64,000 nt of DNA from Acanthornis magna (Eukaryota; Chordata; Aves; Passeriformes; Acanthizidae): positions 1,054,001-1,118,000 of the forward strand of contig JAWUZG010000177.1 in the NCBI GenBank assembly GCA_036785705.1, read 5' to 3'. This document shows, piece after piece, positions 31,146 through 42,924 of this stretch. The notes under the pieces are model-generated. The model was not told where the DNA came from, did not search any database, and saw only the letters and a list, made by a program, of their open reading frames with translations. Position numbers and translations under genes: made by a program. Position 1 is the first letter of the stretch. Each line of letters begins with the position of its first letter.

Positions 31146-32030
31146 CACATTCCAGATTTTTCTCGATGGAGCAGCACTGCCTGTGTGTGTCGGTACTTGT
31201 CAAAAACAGCAAAAACCCCAGGCATGTTTTAGGGGGAAAAATTCCAAATAACTTCTTTTTTTTTTCCTTTTTTTTTTTCAAGCCCTCTCCCCCTTCCTCC
31301 TCCTCATTCCTTGAGATCCTTAAACTCGACATCACTGCAAATGAGCTGCAAAAACTCCAAATTCTGGAAAATTTCCAAATTTTCTCTTTGGAAATCCTCC
31401 CTGCCCTGGATCTGTCCCTCCATGCTTTAGGCGAGCGACTTTCCAGAGGTGATGGATGGAAATTCTTTCCATTAAAATTCCCTAAACAGAGAGGAAGAAA
31501 AGAGATTTTTATATTTTTAATCCATTTTTTTTCTTGGCCAGAAAGTGAATCATGTTTTTTTTTTAAATTTAGAATTTTTGCATTCAGTGAAAACCAGGAG
31601 GAACCATCCCTAAAATATTTTTTCTCTGGGCTTTGTGTCCTTTTTCTAATTTTTCTCCAACTTTCGTTGTTTTTGACTCCCGAATTTGGGAATTCTTCCC
31701 GACCTCGTGGAACCAAACTTTCATTTCAGAGCACTGCAGGACTTGGGGGAAGTTAAAAAAAAAAAAAAGAAATGGTTAAAAAATTAAAGATTCCCAGGAA
31801 TTCCTGAATGGAAACACATTCCAAGGTGCAGCAGGAATTCCCCGAGCTGTGGATCCCTGGGTTATGCAAGGATGGACGGTTTGGAAAATTTATTTATTAT
31901 TTTATTTATTATCTATAAATATACAAAAGATCATTTATTATCTATAAATTAAAATTATTTTACGCTTTATGGTGATGGTGGGGGTGAATTCTGGATGACC
32001 CTGACCACCACAGGTCATTTATTCCTTCTC
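31146..32030. other. Intergenic sequence, no supported gene
   Basis: A plus-strand open frame covers most of 31,085-31,756, but it begins in the T-rich tract, lacks a recognisable domain and has no good start. The rest is AT-rich. Confidence 0.45.
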
Positions 32031-34560
32031 CACTTGTCCATAAATTCCATAAAATCATGGAAAAATTGAATAATTTCGGTTGGGAATGACCTCCAGGATC
32101 AAATCCAGCCCTGAATTCCCTAAAATACATTGCTGAGTGTCACACCTTTTTTTTTTCATTTTGGACTAGAGGTTCTCCCAGATTTTAAAAACTAAAATCC
32201 TGGAAAAATGGAATAATTTTGGTTGGGAATTACTTCCAGGATTATCAAATCCACCCCCGAATTCCCTAAAATACATTGCCCAATGTCGCACCCTTTTCTT
32301 TTTTTTTTTTTTGGACTAGAGGTTCTCCCAGATTTTAAAAACTAAAATCCTGGAAAAATGGAATAATTTTGGTTGGAAAACACCCCCAGGATCATCGAGT
32401 CCCATCCTGGATTCCCCAAACCACATTGCCGAGTGTCACACCCACTTTTTTATTTTTTGGGCTAGAGGTTCTCCCAGATTTTAAAAACTAAAATCACAGA
32501 AAAATTGAATAATTTCGGTTGGGAAAGACCTCCAGGATCAAATCCAGCCCTGAATTCCCTAAAATACATTGCCGAGTCTCACACCTTTTTTTTTTTTGCA
32601 TTGGCGGTTCTCCCAGATTTTAAAAACTAAAATCATGGAAAAATTGAATAATTTTGGTTGGGAGTGACTTCCAGGATTATCAAATCCACCCCTGAATTCC
32701 CTAAAATACATTGCCCAATGTCGCACCCTTTTTTTTTTTTTTTTTTTGGACTAGAAGTTCTCCCAGATTTTAAAAACTAAAATCCTGGAAAAATTGAATA
32801 ATTTTGGTTGGGAAAGACCTCCAGGATGAAGTCCAGCCCTGAATTCCCTAAACCACATTGCTGAGTATCACACCCACTTTTTTTTTTTCTTTTGGACTAG
32901 CGGTTCTCCCAGATTTTAAAAACTAAAATCCTGGAAAAATGGAATAATTTTGGTTGGGAATTACTTCCAGGATTATCAAATCCACCCCCGAATTCCCTAA
33001 AATACATTGCCCAATGTCGCACCCTTTTCTTTTTTTTTTTTTTGGACTAGAGGTTCTCCCAGATTTTAAAAACTAAAATCCTGGAAAAATGGAATAATTT
33101 TGGTTGGAAAACACCCCCAGGATCATCGAGTCCCATCCTGGATTCCCCAAACCACATTGCCGAGTGTCACACCCACTTTTTTATTTTTTGGGCTAGAGGT
33201 TCTCCCAGATTTTAAAAACTAAAATCACAGAAAAATTGAATAATTTCGGTTGGGAAAGACCTCCAGGATCAAATCCAGCCCTGAATTCCCTAAAATACAT
33301 TGCCGAGTCTCACACCTTTTTTTTTTTTGCATTGGCGGTTCTCCCAGATTTTAAAAACTAAAATCATGGAAAAATTGAATAATTTTGGTTGGGAGTGACT
33401 TCCAGGATTATCAAATCCACCCCTGAATTCCCTAAAATACATTGCCCAATGTCGCACCCTTTTTTTTTTTTTTTTTTTGGACTAGAAGTTCTCCCAGATT
33501 TTAAAAACTAAAATCCTGGAAAAATTGAATAATTTTGGTTGGGAAAGACCTCCAGGATGAAGTCCAGCCCTGAATTCCCTAAACCACATTGCTGAGTATC
33601 ACACCCACTTTTTTTTTTTCTTTTGGACTAGCGGTTCTCCCAGATTTTAAAAACTGAAATAATGGAAAAATTGAATAATTTTGGTTGGGAATGACCTCCA
33701 GGATCAAATCCAGCCCTGAATTCCCTAAAATACATTGCTGAGTGTCACACCTTTTTTTTTTCATTTTGGACTAGAGGTTCTCCCAGATTTTAAAAACTAA
33801 AATCCTGGAAAAATGGAATAATTTTGGTTGGGAATTACTTCCAGGATTATCAAATCCACCCCTGAATTCCCTAAAATACATTGCCCAATGTCGCACCCTT
33901 TTTTTTTTTTTTTTTTTGGACTAGAGGTTCTCCCAGATTTTAAAAACTAAAATCCTGGAAAAATGGAATAATTTTGGTTGGAAAACACCCCCAGGATCAT
34001 CGAGTCCCATCCTGGATTCCCCAAACCACATTGCCGAGTGTCACACCCACTTTTTTATTTTTTGGGCTAGCAGTTCTCCCAGATTTTAAAAACTAAAATC
34101 ACAGAAAAATTGAATAATTTCGGTTGGGAAAGACCTCCAGGATCAAATCCAGCCCTGAATTCCCTAAAATACATTGCCGAGTCTCACACCTTTTTTTTTT
34201 TTGCACTGGCGGTTCTCCCAGATTTTAAAAACTAAAATCATGGAAAAATTGAATAATTTTGGTTGGGAATGACTTCCAGGATTATCAAATCCACCCCTGA
34301 ATTCCCTAAAATACATTGCCCAATGTCGCACCCTTTTTTTTTTTTTTTTTTTTTGGACTAGAGGTTCTCCCAGATTTTAAAAACTAAAATCATGAAAAAA
34401 TGGAAAAATTTTGGTTGGGAATGACCTCTAGGATCAAATCCAGCTCTGAATTCCCTAAATCACATTGCCAAATGTCACACCCACTTTTTATTTTTTGTTC
34501 TAGCGGTTCTCCCAGGTTTTAAAAACTAAAATCGCGGGAAAATGGAATAATTTTTTTTTG
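32031..34560. repeat. Higher-order satellite, 731-bp period of five ~145-bp monomers
   Basis: Seventeen monomers share ggttctcccagattttaaaa, actaaaatcctggaaaaa, gaataattttggttggga and a T-tract before ggactag. Monomers fall into about six types. Types 1-5 occur in order from 32,171, again from 32,902 and (after an extra type-0 monomer at 33,633) from 33,776 for four units; the first two blocks are exactly 731 bp apart and look almost identical. The monomer core (ttggttgggaatgacctcca) resembles a CR1 3' tail, suggesting a CR1-derived satellite. Confidence 0.95.
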
Positions 34561-34594
34561 TCTTTTTATGCCCTTTTTATATATTTTTTTATTC

Positions 34595-36115
34595 CCTTTC
34601 CCTTCCCTGGTACCCTCTAGACCTTGTACTTTAAGTGATATTTAGCTCAGTTTGAGCTCTCGCAAAGAGAAAAGACCAAACGTTTTTATTATCTCAGAAC
34701 CAGAAGCTCCAACCTTGAGCAGAGCCTTCTCTTTAGAACATGTTTTTGTAAACTAGTTTGTGTTTTTTTATATATATTTATATATATAAAATGCATGTAA
34801 AAATTATATATATAATATATAAACATATATATATAACATATAAAAATTTAATATATAATGTTTTTATTATTTCTGGACCAGAGGCTCCAACCTTGGGCAG
34901 AGCCTTCTCTCTGGAACGCGTTTTTGTAAACTAGTTTGTGTATTTTTATATGTATTTATATATATAAAATATATATAAAAATTATATATGTAACATTTTT
35001 ATTCTCTCAGAACCAGAGGCTCCAAGCTTGGGCGGAGCCTTCTCTCTGGAACATGTTTTTGTAAACTAGTTTGTGTATTTTTATAAAAATTATATTTGTA
35101 ACATATAAACATATTATACATATAATGTATAACTGTATATTATATCTATAACATATAAAAATTATATATATAAGGTTTTTATCGTCTCAGAACCAGACCT
35201 CCAACCTTGGGCAAAGCCTTCTCTCTGGAACACGTTTTTGTAAACTAGTTTATATATTTTTATATATTTTTTATATATTTTTATATATATTTTTATATAT
35301 ACATAAAATATAAAAATCATATATATAACATCTAAACATATATATATAACATATACGCATATATTATATTTATAACATATAAAAATTATATAACATTTTT
35401 ATTATCTCAGAACCAGAGGCTCCAGCCTTGGGCGGAGCCTTCTCTCTGGAACATGTTTTTGTAAAGTAGTTTATGTATTTTTATATATATTTTTATATAT
35501 AAAATAGATATTAAAAAACATATATATAACATATAAACATATATTATATACATAACATATAAATATATATATATAATGTATAAGTGTATATTTTATATAT
35601 AACATATAAAAATTTTATATATATATATATAAGGTTTTTATTATCTCAGGACCAGAGGCTCCAACCTTAGGCAGAGCCTTCTCTCTGGAATATGTTTTTG
35701 TAAACTAGTTTGTGTATTTTTATATATAAAATATATATAAAATTATATATATAACATATAAACATATAACATATAAAAATTACATAAATAATATTTTTAT
35801 TATCTCAGAACCAGAGGCTCCAACCTTGGGCAGAGCCTTCTCTCTGGAACACATTTTTTTAAATTCAGCTGTGGTCTCATTTAGGGGGGTTAATTAGAAC
35901 AGGGGATAATTACTTCATTTATTAAGTTTCTTAATGTTAATATTCTTAATAATTTTGTGAGGTCCATAAAAATCCCATCCGCGCTGTACGGTGGTCGCTC
36001 TCTCTTGTGCTTCTCAGCGTTTCCACCTTTGAGGAGTTGAGGACTCTGATCCTTTTAAACCAAAATAAATTCCCTTTTCCCTTTACTGCTGCGTCTTCTT
36101 CACATTTTTACAAAC
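34595..36115 (+). mobile_element. LTR with an internally amplified segment
   Basis: The flanks (gcaaagagaaaagaccaaac near 34,663; cattaagtttctta-like and ataaattccc near 35,920-36,070) match, in reverse orientation, the element at 61,450-61,870. Between them a ~75-bp block (ctcagaaccagaggctccaa, ccttgggcagagccttctct, ctggaacatgtttttgtaaa) is repeated about seven times at 130-240-bp spacing, separated by (AT)n-rich spacers. Poly(A)-like aaataaatt follows. No internal genes. Confidence 0.65.
34750..35795. repeat. TATATA-rich spacers within the LTR-derived array
   Basis: Blocks of tatatataaaaattatata-like sequence of variable length separate the repeated ~75-bp LTR segments. They are strongly strand-separating, cruciform-prone DNA. 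Confidence 0.85.
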
Positions 36116-36595
36116 ATTTTACATATTTTTTTCAATTAGAGTTGGGAACCAACGAGAGGAGAAAAAAACTGAGATTAAAAACCCGTGGAACTCGCGGCCA
36201 CAGCGCTTGGGGAACGTTTTAAAAAAAAAAAATTAAAAAAAAAAAAAAGGTGGAAAAATTAAAGATTCCCCAGGCTTTTCCTCCTCCTTTTTTCCCAACA
36301 TCTGCTGCATTTGCAGGAATATTTCCCTGGCACAGCTGCAGCTCCCTGGCAGCACGAGAGGCAGCAGGGTTGACTCCCAGCTCCCTGATTTTCCCAAAAT
36401 TTTCTCAAAAAATCCTGATTTTTCCTGGAATTTGCAGCATTTTCGGTGTGTCCCGAGGTGTTCAGCTCCCTTTTCCCACCTCCGTCTCCGGTGAGGCTTC
36501 AGAAGATGAAGTACCTCAAAAATGCTGAATTTTGGATGCTCCCCTTTCCTTTTGTCTGCTGGGGACCAGGTGAGTGAAAAGTGGGAGGAATCACT
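36116..36595. other. Intergenic; one isolated exon-like ORF
   Basis: At 36,505-36,568 an ATG frame (MKYLKNAEFWMLPFPFVCWG) ends at a good donor (caggtgagtg). No partner exon could be identified, so it is not called as a gene. Confidence 0.3.
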
Positions 36596-36599
36596 GGAG

Positions 36600-36980
36600 A
36601 AATGGGGAAAATTTGTTGTAAATGGGGAAAATTTATTGTAAATGGGGAAAATATATTGTAAATGGGGAAAATTTGTTATAAAAATGGGGAAAAATTGTTG
36701 TAAATGGGGAAAATTTGCTGTAAAAATGGGGAAAATTTGTAAATGGGGAAAATTTGTTGTAAATGGGGAAAATATATTGTAAATGGGGGAAATTTGTTAT
36801 AAAAATGGGGAAAATTTGCTGTAAAAATGGGGAAAATATATTGTAAAAATGGGGAAAATTTGTTATAAAAATGGGGAAAATTTGCTGTAAAAATGGGGAA
36901 AATTTATTGTAAATGGGGAAAATTTGTAAATGGGGAAAATTTGTTGTAAATGGGGAAAATTTGTTGTAAATGGGGAAAAC
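36600..36980. repeat. ~20-22-bp minisatellite (aatggggaaaatttgttgta)
   Basis: About seventeen copies with small variants (ttata, ttgct). Minus frames are open with repeating Phe-Pro-His. Confidence 0.95.
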
Positions 36981-37639
36981 TTCTGACTCATCTTGGTTGG
37001 GTTTTTGGTGAAGTCCAATGAGGAAAATCCCTGGGAATATCATTTTGGAGCAGAGCAGAAGCCACTGCAGCATTTTGGGGACGGAATCGATCAAATTGAT
37101 CACCTTTATCCCAAAGTGGGGGTGATAAAAACCATCCTGGGAGCTGGAAATCCCAAAAACTCCACTGGGCTGGGTGAGACCTCACGGAGCATCTTCACTC
37201 CAGCTCTCCCTCCATCCCAAAAAGTCCTTCCTGGCTCTGTCCTGCTGCTCCCGAGGCCTCGGGAAGGACAAGGGGACAGGAACTGGTGGCCTCGGCGGTG
37301 TTTTTCCCGAGGTCGTTTGGGATCAGAAAACTCTGCTGGAGCTCTCCCAGCTTTTCTCTCATGGATGGTGTGTGGCCGTCAGGATATTTTTCTCGATATT
37401 TAAAGGCCGAACTTCAGCAAAAGGGAATTTTTCCTTCTCCGGAGGGGTTGGCATTCGGGGAAGTGGCGCCGCACGTGAATGCTCCTCCTCGTGTGCCGTG
37501 CCTTCCTCACGGATTGCTCCCAAAGGTTCCTGATTGCTCCCGGAGCTGAGCAGCCTGACTTGGAAATTTCCCAAAGTTGCTTCAGCACGGTTTATTTTTG
37601 GGATTTGCGTTTGGCCTGAGTTTGATGTTCCCCCTCTGG

Positions 37640-37850
37640 TTTGGGTTTTGAGTTTTTGGGGTTTTTTTGGGGTTTGGTTTTATGTTGGTTTTTGGTTTGG
37701 TTGTTTTTTGGGGGGGGGGGGTTTGTTAGGTTTTTTTTGTTGGGTTTGGGGGTTTTTTGTGTGGGTTTTCTTGGTTTTGGGGGTTTTTTCGTTTTTTGGT
37801 TTTTGGGGTTTTTTTGTTGGTTTTTTGGGGGATTCTGGGGTTTTTTTTAC
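37640..37850. repeat. G/T-rich low-complexity tract
   Basis: Runs of tttttggggtttttt and a ten-base G run near 37,712. Same class as the other T/G tracts. Confidence 0.92.
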
Positions 37851-37994
37851 AATTAAAGACCTCATTTTGTTCTTCACCCCTGCCCTGTCCCTTTGGCGGA
37901 GCCTCTTCAGCTCCAGGGTTTGGCAATAAAAGCACAGAACTGTTCAGCTCTAGGTGTTCCCAGCACACCTGGTGGGAGCCCAGCGTGAAAATTC

Positions 37995-38480
37995 CATGTG
38001 GATTTTCCATGGAAAAAGGTGACATTGATCACAGCATTTATGGGCAGGGACACCTGCCACTGTCCCAGGGTCCCCCAAGCCCCAATGTCCAGCCTGGCCT
38101 GGGACACTGCCAGGGATCCAGGGGCAGCCACAGCTGCTCTGGCAATTCCAGCCCAGCCAGGAATTCCCAATACCCAAGATCCCACCCAAATCTCCCTTTT
38201 TCCATTCTGAAGCCATTCCCTGGCTCCTGTCCCTGCAGGCCTTGTCCCCAGTCCCTCTGCAGCTCTCCTGGAGCCCTTCAGGCCCTGCCAGGGGCTCGCA
38301 GCTCTCCCTGTGTCCTTCCCTTCTCCAGGGAACATTCCCAGCTCTCCCAGCCTGGCTCCAGAGCAGCTCCGTGGATTCTTCTGGAATCTCTCCAGCAGCT
38401 CCACATCCTTTGGGTGCTGAGGGTCCCCAAGTGCCACATCCCCACCTCTTCCCAATCCCTGCGGGGTCAAACCCCAGCTT
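37995..38480 (-). mobile_element. CR1 LINE fragment, diverged
   Basis: gggcagggacacctgccact, tccagcctggcctgggacac and gggatccaggggcagccaca are typical of reverse-oriented CR1; the distal half is less certain. Confidence 0.65.
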
Positions 38481-39350
38481 CAAACCAAACCTTGTCCTCC
38501 ATCATTTTGGGATCCTCCAAACGACAGTCGGAGCCTGATCCTGTCGGGAATTGCCTCGAAGCTGCACAAAGCCCTCCTGAGTGCCTCACTCCAGGATGGG
38601 AACGGATTCAGCGCTGAATGAAGATGTAATTGCAATTAAGGCCATTCAGCTCCCTAACGAGGCGTTCCGGGATTCAGGAGCTTGGGAGGCTTCAATCAAA
38701 CTCAGTTGTTCAGCCTGAGCTGATGGAGTGCTCCTCTGAACTCTGGGATCGGCATCCGTCCCTAAAACTGTTGTCCCTAAATCCTAAATCAGTCCCTGAA
38801 ATATCCACCCCTGGAGAGCTTGGGGTGATCCAGGCAGAAATTATCGGAATGAGGGGAAAATGTGTGGATATCTCCGGGGAGGAAGCAGTTAATTCCTGGG
38901 ATATTCCGCTGGAGTTGGGGAATATCAACTGAAGCGATTTCCCTGCAGGCTCAGGCTGGGAAGAGCAGAATTCCGCCTCTCCCAACTTTGAAACCCCTGG
39001 AAATGTGAACACCTGGAAGCTGATGAATGATTTAAATCCCTTCCACAGCTGCTGGAGACTCGGATTTATTCACGGGGCGGTGCCGATCCTTCGGCTTCAC
39101 CTGGGGCCGGGCGGGGCTGGGATTCCCTGGAAGTTTTCCATCTCAAGCCCATGTGTTCACCCTGGAGGCTCCTAATTTTCCCTTTTCCTGCTGTCCTTGA
39201 CCTTTTCGGCCTCTTTAGCTCCTGGCCAGAGGATCTTTAGGGATGGATGGGACCTACCGGGGCGAGATCTGCTCTGGAATTCCCAACACCTCCAGCACGG
39301 AAATCCTGCGGTGTCCTCAGTGGGGATGCCCTGCTTTGAGCAGGAAAACC
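38481..39350. other. Intergenic sequence, no gene seen
   Basis: Unique moderate-GC sequence; only short open frames and no coherent splice pairs. Confidence 0.45.
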
Positions 39351-39354
39351 GCTG

Positions 39355-39515
39355 GTTTTTTGGGATATGGGATTTTCTGGGATATGGGATATTTTGGGGA
39401 TATGGGATATTTTGGGGATATGGGATTTTTGAGGATATGGGGTTTTTTGGGATATGGGATTTTTTGGGACATTGGATTTTTTGAGATATGGGATTTTTTG
39501 GGATATGGGATCTAA
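39355..39515. repeat. ~18-bp minisatellite (gggatatgggattttttg)
   Basis: About nine copies, followed by a T run at 39,520. Confidence 0.93.
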
Positions 39516-40209
39516 TTTTCCTCTTTTTTTTTTTTTTTCCTTTTTAATTTTTTTTCCCCGTGAGCTGTGTGTGGGGTGGGAGCTCCAGGGGTGGCTGGAT
39601 TGGGATTTTCCCGAGTTTTGCCCTGGGATGCAGGAGGTGGTTGGAGCTGGGGCTCCCAGGGGATAAGAATTTGGATGAATCCCTGCGATCCTGTTCGGAG
39701 CTGCTCTCCCTGCCCACGGAATGTGCCCCCCACGTTCCCAGCCCCGCACAAAAACTCCGCTTGTCTCACCCAGAGCTTTGGGGTGTCCTCACCCCAAGGA
39801 GCCCTTGGGTGTGGTGCTGTGGCTCTTTTTGGGGTCATTTCCCAAATGTTTGGAGCAGGACTCCTGACCCTGCATTCCCTTCCCTGCCTCGGATCCCAAA
39901 CCTCCTCCTCTGGGATCCCATTCCTCGAAATCTCTGCCGCTGGGAGATGACACAGATCAGGATTTCATCGGTGCTGTCCTCACCCCCCAGCAATGTCAGA
40001 CTCGTGGATTTTTACCATAAATCAGATTTCATCCCATGCCTGCTGTTTCCCATCCTCTCCAGGTGCTGACACCTGCAATCTTTCCCCCCCCCGGGAACAA
40101 ACCTTTCCCTTTCCCTGCGCCGGCCCCTTCCCTGCAAACATCCCAGTAATTTTATTATTATTCCCTGCCCACAAGGTGAAGATATTTTCTTTTTTCTGCC
40201 TTTCCCCCC

Positions 40210-40340
40210 TCTCCATCCCCACATTCCTGCCTGAAGCCGCCGGGGGTGCCATCCCCGGCCCCGCTCTCCGCTCCGCCCGTCCCAGCGCCGCTCCGGAGCG
40301 CAGGTGGAACGAAGGGGGACCTGCCTGGAGCAGCTCCTGC
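40210..40340. promoter_or_regulatory. CpG-rich block left of the 20-bp array
   Basis: Contains gccgccgggggtgcc and many CpGs up to gctccggagcgcag. Together with 41,415-41,525 it may be a CpG island split by an expanded minisatellite. No transcription start is identifiable. Confidence 0.35.
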
Positions 40341-41410
40341 TGCCCCACAGCTCCTTCTCCTGCCCCACAGCCTCTCCTCCTGCCCCACAGCCTCTCCTGC
40401 TGCCCCACAGCTTCTCCTCCTGCCCCACAGCTCCTCCTCCTGCCCCACAGCCTCTCCTCCTGCCCCACAGCCTCTCCTGCTGCCCCACAGCTCCTTCTCC
40501 TGCCCCACAGCCTCTCCTCCTGCCCCACAGCCTCTCCTGCTGCCCCACAGCTTCTCCTCCTGCCCCACAGCTCCTTCTCCTGCCCCACAGCCTCTCCTCC
40601 TGCCCCACAGCTCCTTCTCCTGCCCCACAGCCTCTCCTCCTGCCCCACAGCTCCTTCTCCTGCCCCACAGCCTCTCCTCCTGCCCCACAGCTCCTTCTCC
40701 TGCCCCACAGCTCCTTCTCCTGCCCCACAGCTCCTTCTCCTGCCCCACAGCCTCTCCTCCTGCCCCACAGCCTCTCCTGCTGCCCCACAGCTTCTCCTCC
40801 TGCCCCACAGCTCCTTCTCCTGCCCCACAGCCTCTCCTGCTGCCCCACAGCTCCTCCTCCTGCCCCACAGCCTCTCCTCCTGCCCCACAGCCTCTCCTCC
40901 TGCCCCACAGCCTCTCCTGCTGCCCCACAGCTTCTCCTCCTGCCCCACAGCTCCTCCTCCTGCCCCACAGCCTCTCCTGCTGCCCCACAGCTTCTCCTCC
41001 TGCCCCACAGCTCCTCCTTCCCCACAGCCTCTCCTCCTGCTTCTCCTCCTGCCCCACAGCCTCTCCTCCTGCCCCACAGCTCCTCCTCCTGCCCCACAGC
41101 TTCTCCTCCTTCCCCACAGCCTCTCCTCCTGCCCCACAGCTCCTCCTCCTGCCCCACAGCTCCTCCTCCTGCCCCACAGCTTCTCCTCCTGCCCCACAGC
41201 TCCTTCTCCTGCCCCACAGCCTCTCCTCCTGCCCCACAGCTTCTCCTCCTGCCCCACAGCTTCTCCTCCTGCCCCACAGCCTCTCCTCCTGCTTCTCCTC
41301 CTGCCCCACAGCCTCTCCTCCTGCCCCACAGCTTCTCCTCCTGCCCCACAGCTTCTCCTCCTGCCCCACAGCTTCTCCTCCTGCCCCACAGCCTCTCCTC
41401 CTGCCCCACA
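40332..41410. repeat. 20-bp splice-acceptor-like minisatellite, ~53 copies
   Basis: Unit tgccccacagcctctcctcc with variants (cttctcctcc, ctccttctcc, cctctcctgc). On the plus strand each unit is a pyrimidine tract ending in CACAG, i.e. a near-ideal 3' splice site every 20 bp. Having no stops, it is open in all three plus frames and on minus for many hundreds of codons; these frames are not genes. Confidence 0.96.
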
Positions 41411-41414
41411 ACTT

Positions 41415-41525
41415 CTCCCGAGCCCGCGGAAGTTTCTCCGCCGCCGATTCCTGCGGGAGGGACCCCGGGACGCTCCCGGGAGAGGTCAGCGTGGGGCGGC
41501 TCTGCGCGGGTGAGCGGCGGGGACT
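41415..41525 (+). promoter_or_regulatory. CpG-rich block, possible non-coding first exon of the vWA/FN3 gene
   Basis: CpG-dense sequence ending at a consensus-like donor (gcggtgagcgg region; GT at 41,510). A plausible acceptor (cctctgcag, ending 44,963) lies 64 bp before the vWA/FN3 start codon. Linking the two is inference only. Confidence 0.25.
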
Positions 41526-41715
41526 GTCCTTCTGTCCGTCCGTCCATCTGTCTGTCCGTCCGTCTGTCCTTCTGTCCGTCCGTCTCTCCGTCCGTCTGTC
41601 CCTCTCTCTGTCCGTCCGTCCGTCCGTCCGTCTGCCCGTCCTTCCGTCTGTCTTTCTGTCCGTCTCTCCGTCCATCCATCTGTCCGTCTCCCCGTCCGTC
41701 CGTCCGTCCGGGGTT
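41525..41715. repeat. Tetranucleotide repeat (GTCC/GTCT)n
   Basis: Imperfect tgtccgtccgtctgtctctc repeats for ~190 bp. Confidence 0.95.
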
Positions 41716-41769
41716 TGCTCCCTCGGGGTTTTTCCCCAACTCTTCCCTTGGGCTCGGGTTGCGGTTCGG

Positions 41770-42590
41770 GAACTGCGGAGGGAAAGGAGGGAGAGGGGCC
41801 AGGGGAGGAAGGGGAGGAGGAGGAGGAGGAAGCTCCCAAAGGGGAGGATGAGGAGGATGAGGAGCAGCAGCTCTGGATGGGGAGGAAGAGGAGGAAGAGG
41901 CAGCGGCAGCAGCTCCCAGTGAGGAGGATGAGGAGGCAGAGGAGGATGAGGAGCAGCAGCTCTGGATGAGGAGGAAGAGGAAGATGAGGAACGGCAACTC
42001 CTGATGGGGAGGAAGAGGAGGATGAGGAGGCAGCAGCTCTGGATGAGGAGAATTAAGAGGAAGAGGAGGATGAGGAGCGGTAACTCCTGATGGGGAGGAT
42101 GAGAAGCAGCAGCTCCCAATGGGGAGGAAGACGAGGAAGCAGCTCTGGATGAGGAGGATGAGGAAGATGAGGAGGATCGGGAGGAGGAAGAGGCAGCAGC
42201 TCCCAGTGAGGAGAATGGAGGAGGAAGAGGAGGATGAGGAAGAGGAGGAGGATGAGGAGGCAGCAGCTCTGGATGAGGAAGAAGAGGAGGATGAGGAGCA
42301 GCAACTCTGATGGGGAGGAAGAGGAGGATGAAGGGCAGCAGCTCCCGGTGGGGAGGATGAGGAGGAAGATGAGGAATAGCAACTCCTGACGAGGAGGAAG
42401 AAGAGGATGAGGAATGGCAACTCCTGATGGGGAGGAAGAAGAGGAAGAGGAAGATGAGGAGCAGCAACTCTGATGGGGAGAATTAAGAGGAAGAGGAAGA
42501 TGAGGAGGATGAGGAGGAGCAGCCCCCAATGGGGAGGATGAGGAGGATGAAGAGCAAGAGGAGGATGAAGACGATAGGGAGGAAGAAGCA
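41770..42590. repeat. Purine-rich GAGGAN array with agcagcagctct units
   Basis: Repeating gaggaagaggaggatgagga with interspersed agcagcagctctggatgagg and caactcctgatggggag. Composite unit ~60 bp. Minus strand is Ser/Leu/Pro-rich and open by composition. Confidence 0.93.
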
Positions 42591-42639
42591 GCCCCAGCTT
42601 CCCCTGCTCTGCCCAATTTGAATCCCTTGGTGCTGTCCC

Positions 42640-42920
42640 AGAAAGGCCTGAGGTGCCCAAACCTGTCTGAAATAGGAATTTTGGGGGGCCTGAGGTGCCC
42701 CAAACCTGTCTGAAATTGGAATTTTGAGGGGAGTGAAGGGCCTGAGGTGCCCCAAACTTTCTGAAATCAGAATTTTGGGGGGCCTGAGGTGCCCCAAACC
42801 TGTCTGAAACAGGAATTTTGGAGGGCCTGAGGTGCCCCAAACTTTCTGAAATCGGAATTTTTGGGGCAGTGAAGGGCCTGAGGTGCCCCAAACCTGTCTG
42901 AAATTGGAATTTTGGGGTGA
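42640..42920. repeat. ~56-64-bp tandem repeat
   Basis: Five copies of gggcctgaggtgccccaaac, ctgtctgaaattggaatttt and gggg. Confidence 0.95.
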
Positions 42921-42924
42921 CTTT

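Noticed and set aside
31085..31756. 223-codon plus frame as a gene
   Set aside because: Begins in T-rich low complexity, lacks a plausible start and recognisable domain; a minus frame is open across the same stretch.
32031..34560. CRISPR array (regular repeats with differing spacers)
   Set aside because: Monomers are ~145 bp of continuous similarity with no short repeat/unique spacer structure, and the DNA is eukaryotic.
40246..41922. Plus-strand Pro/Ser/Leu-rich frames of ~500-560 codons
   Set aside because: Same 20-bp array; a unit length not divisible by three cycles through all frames, so openness carries no coding information.
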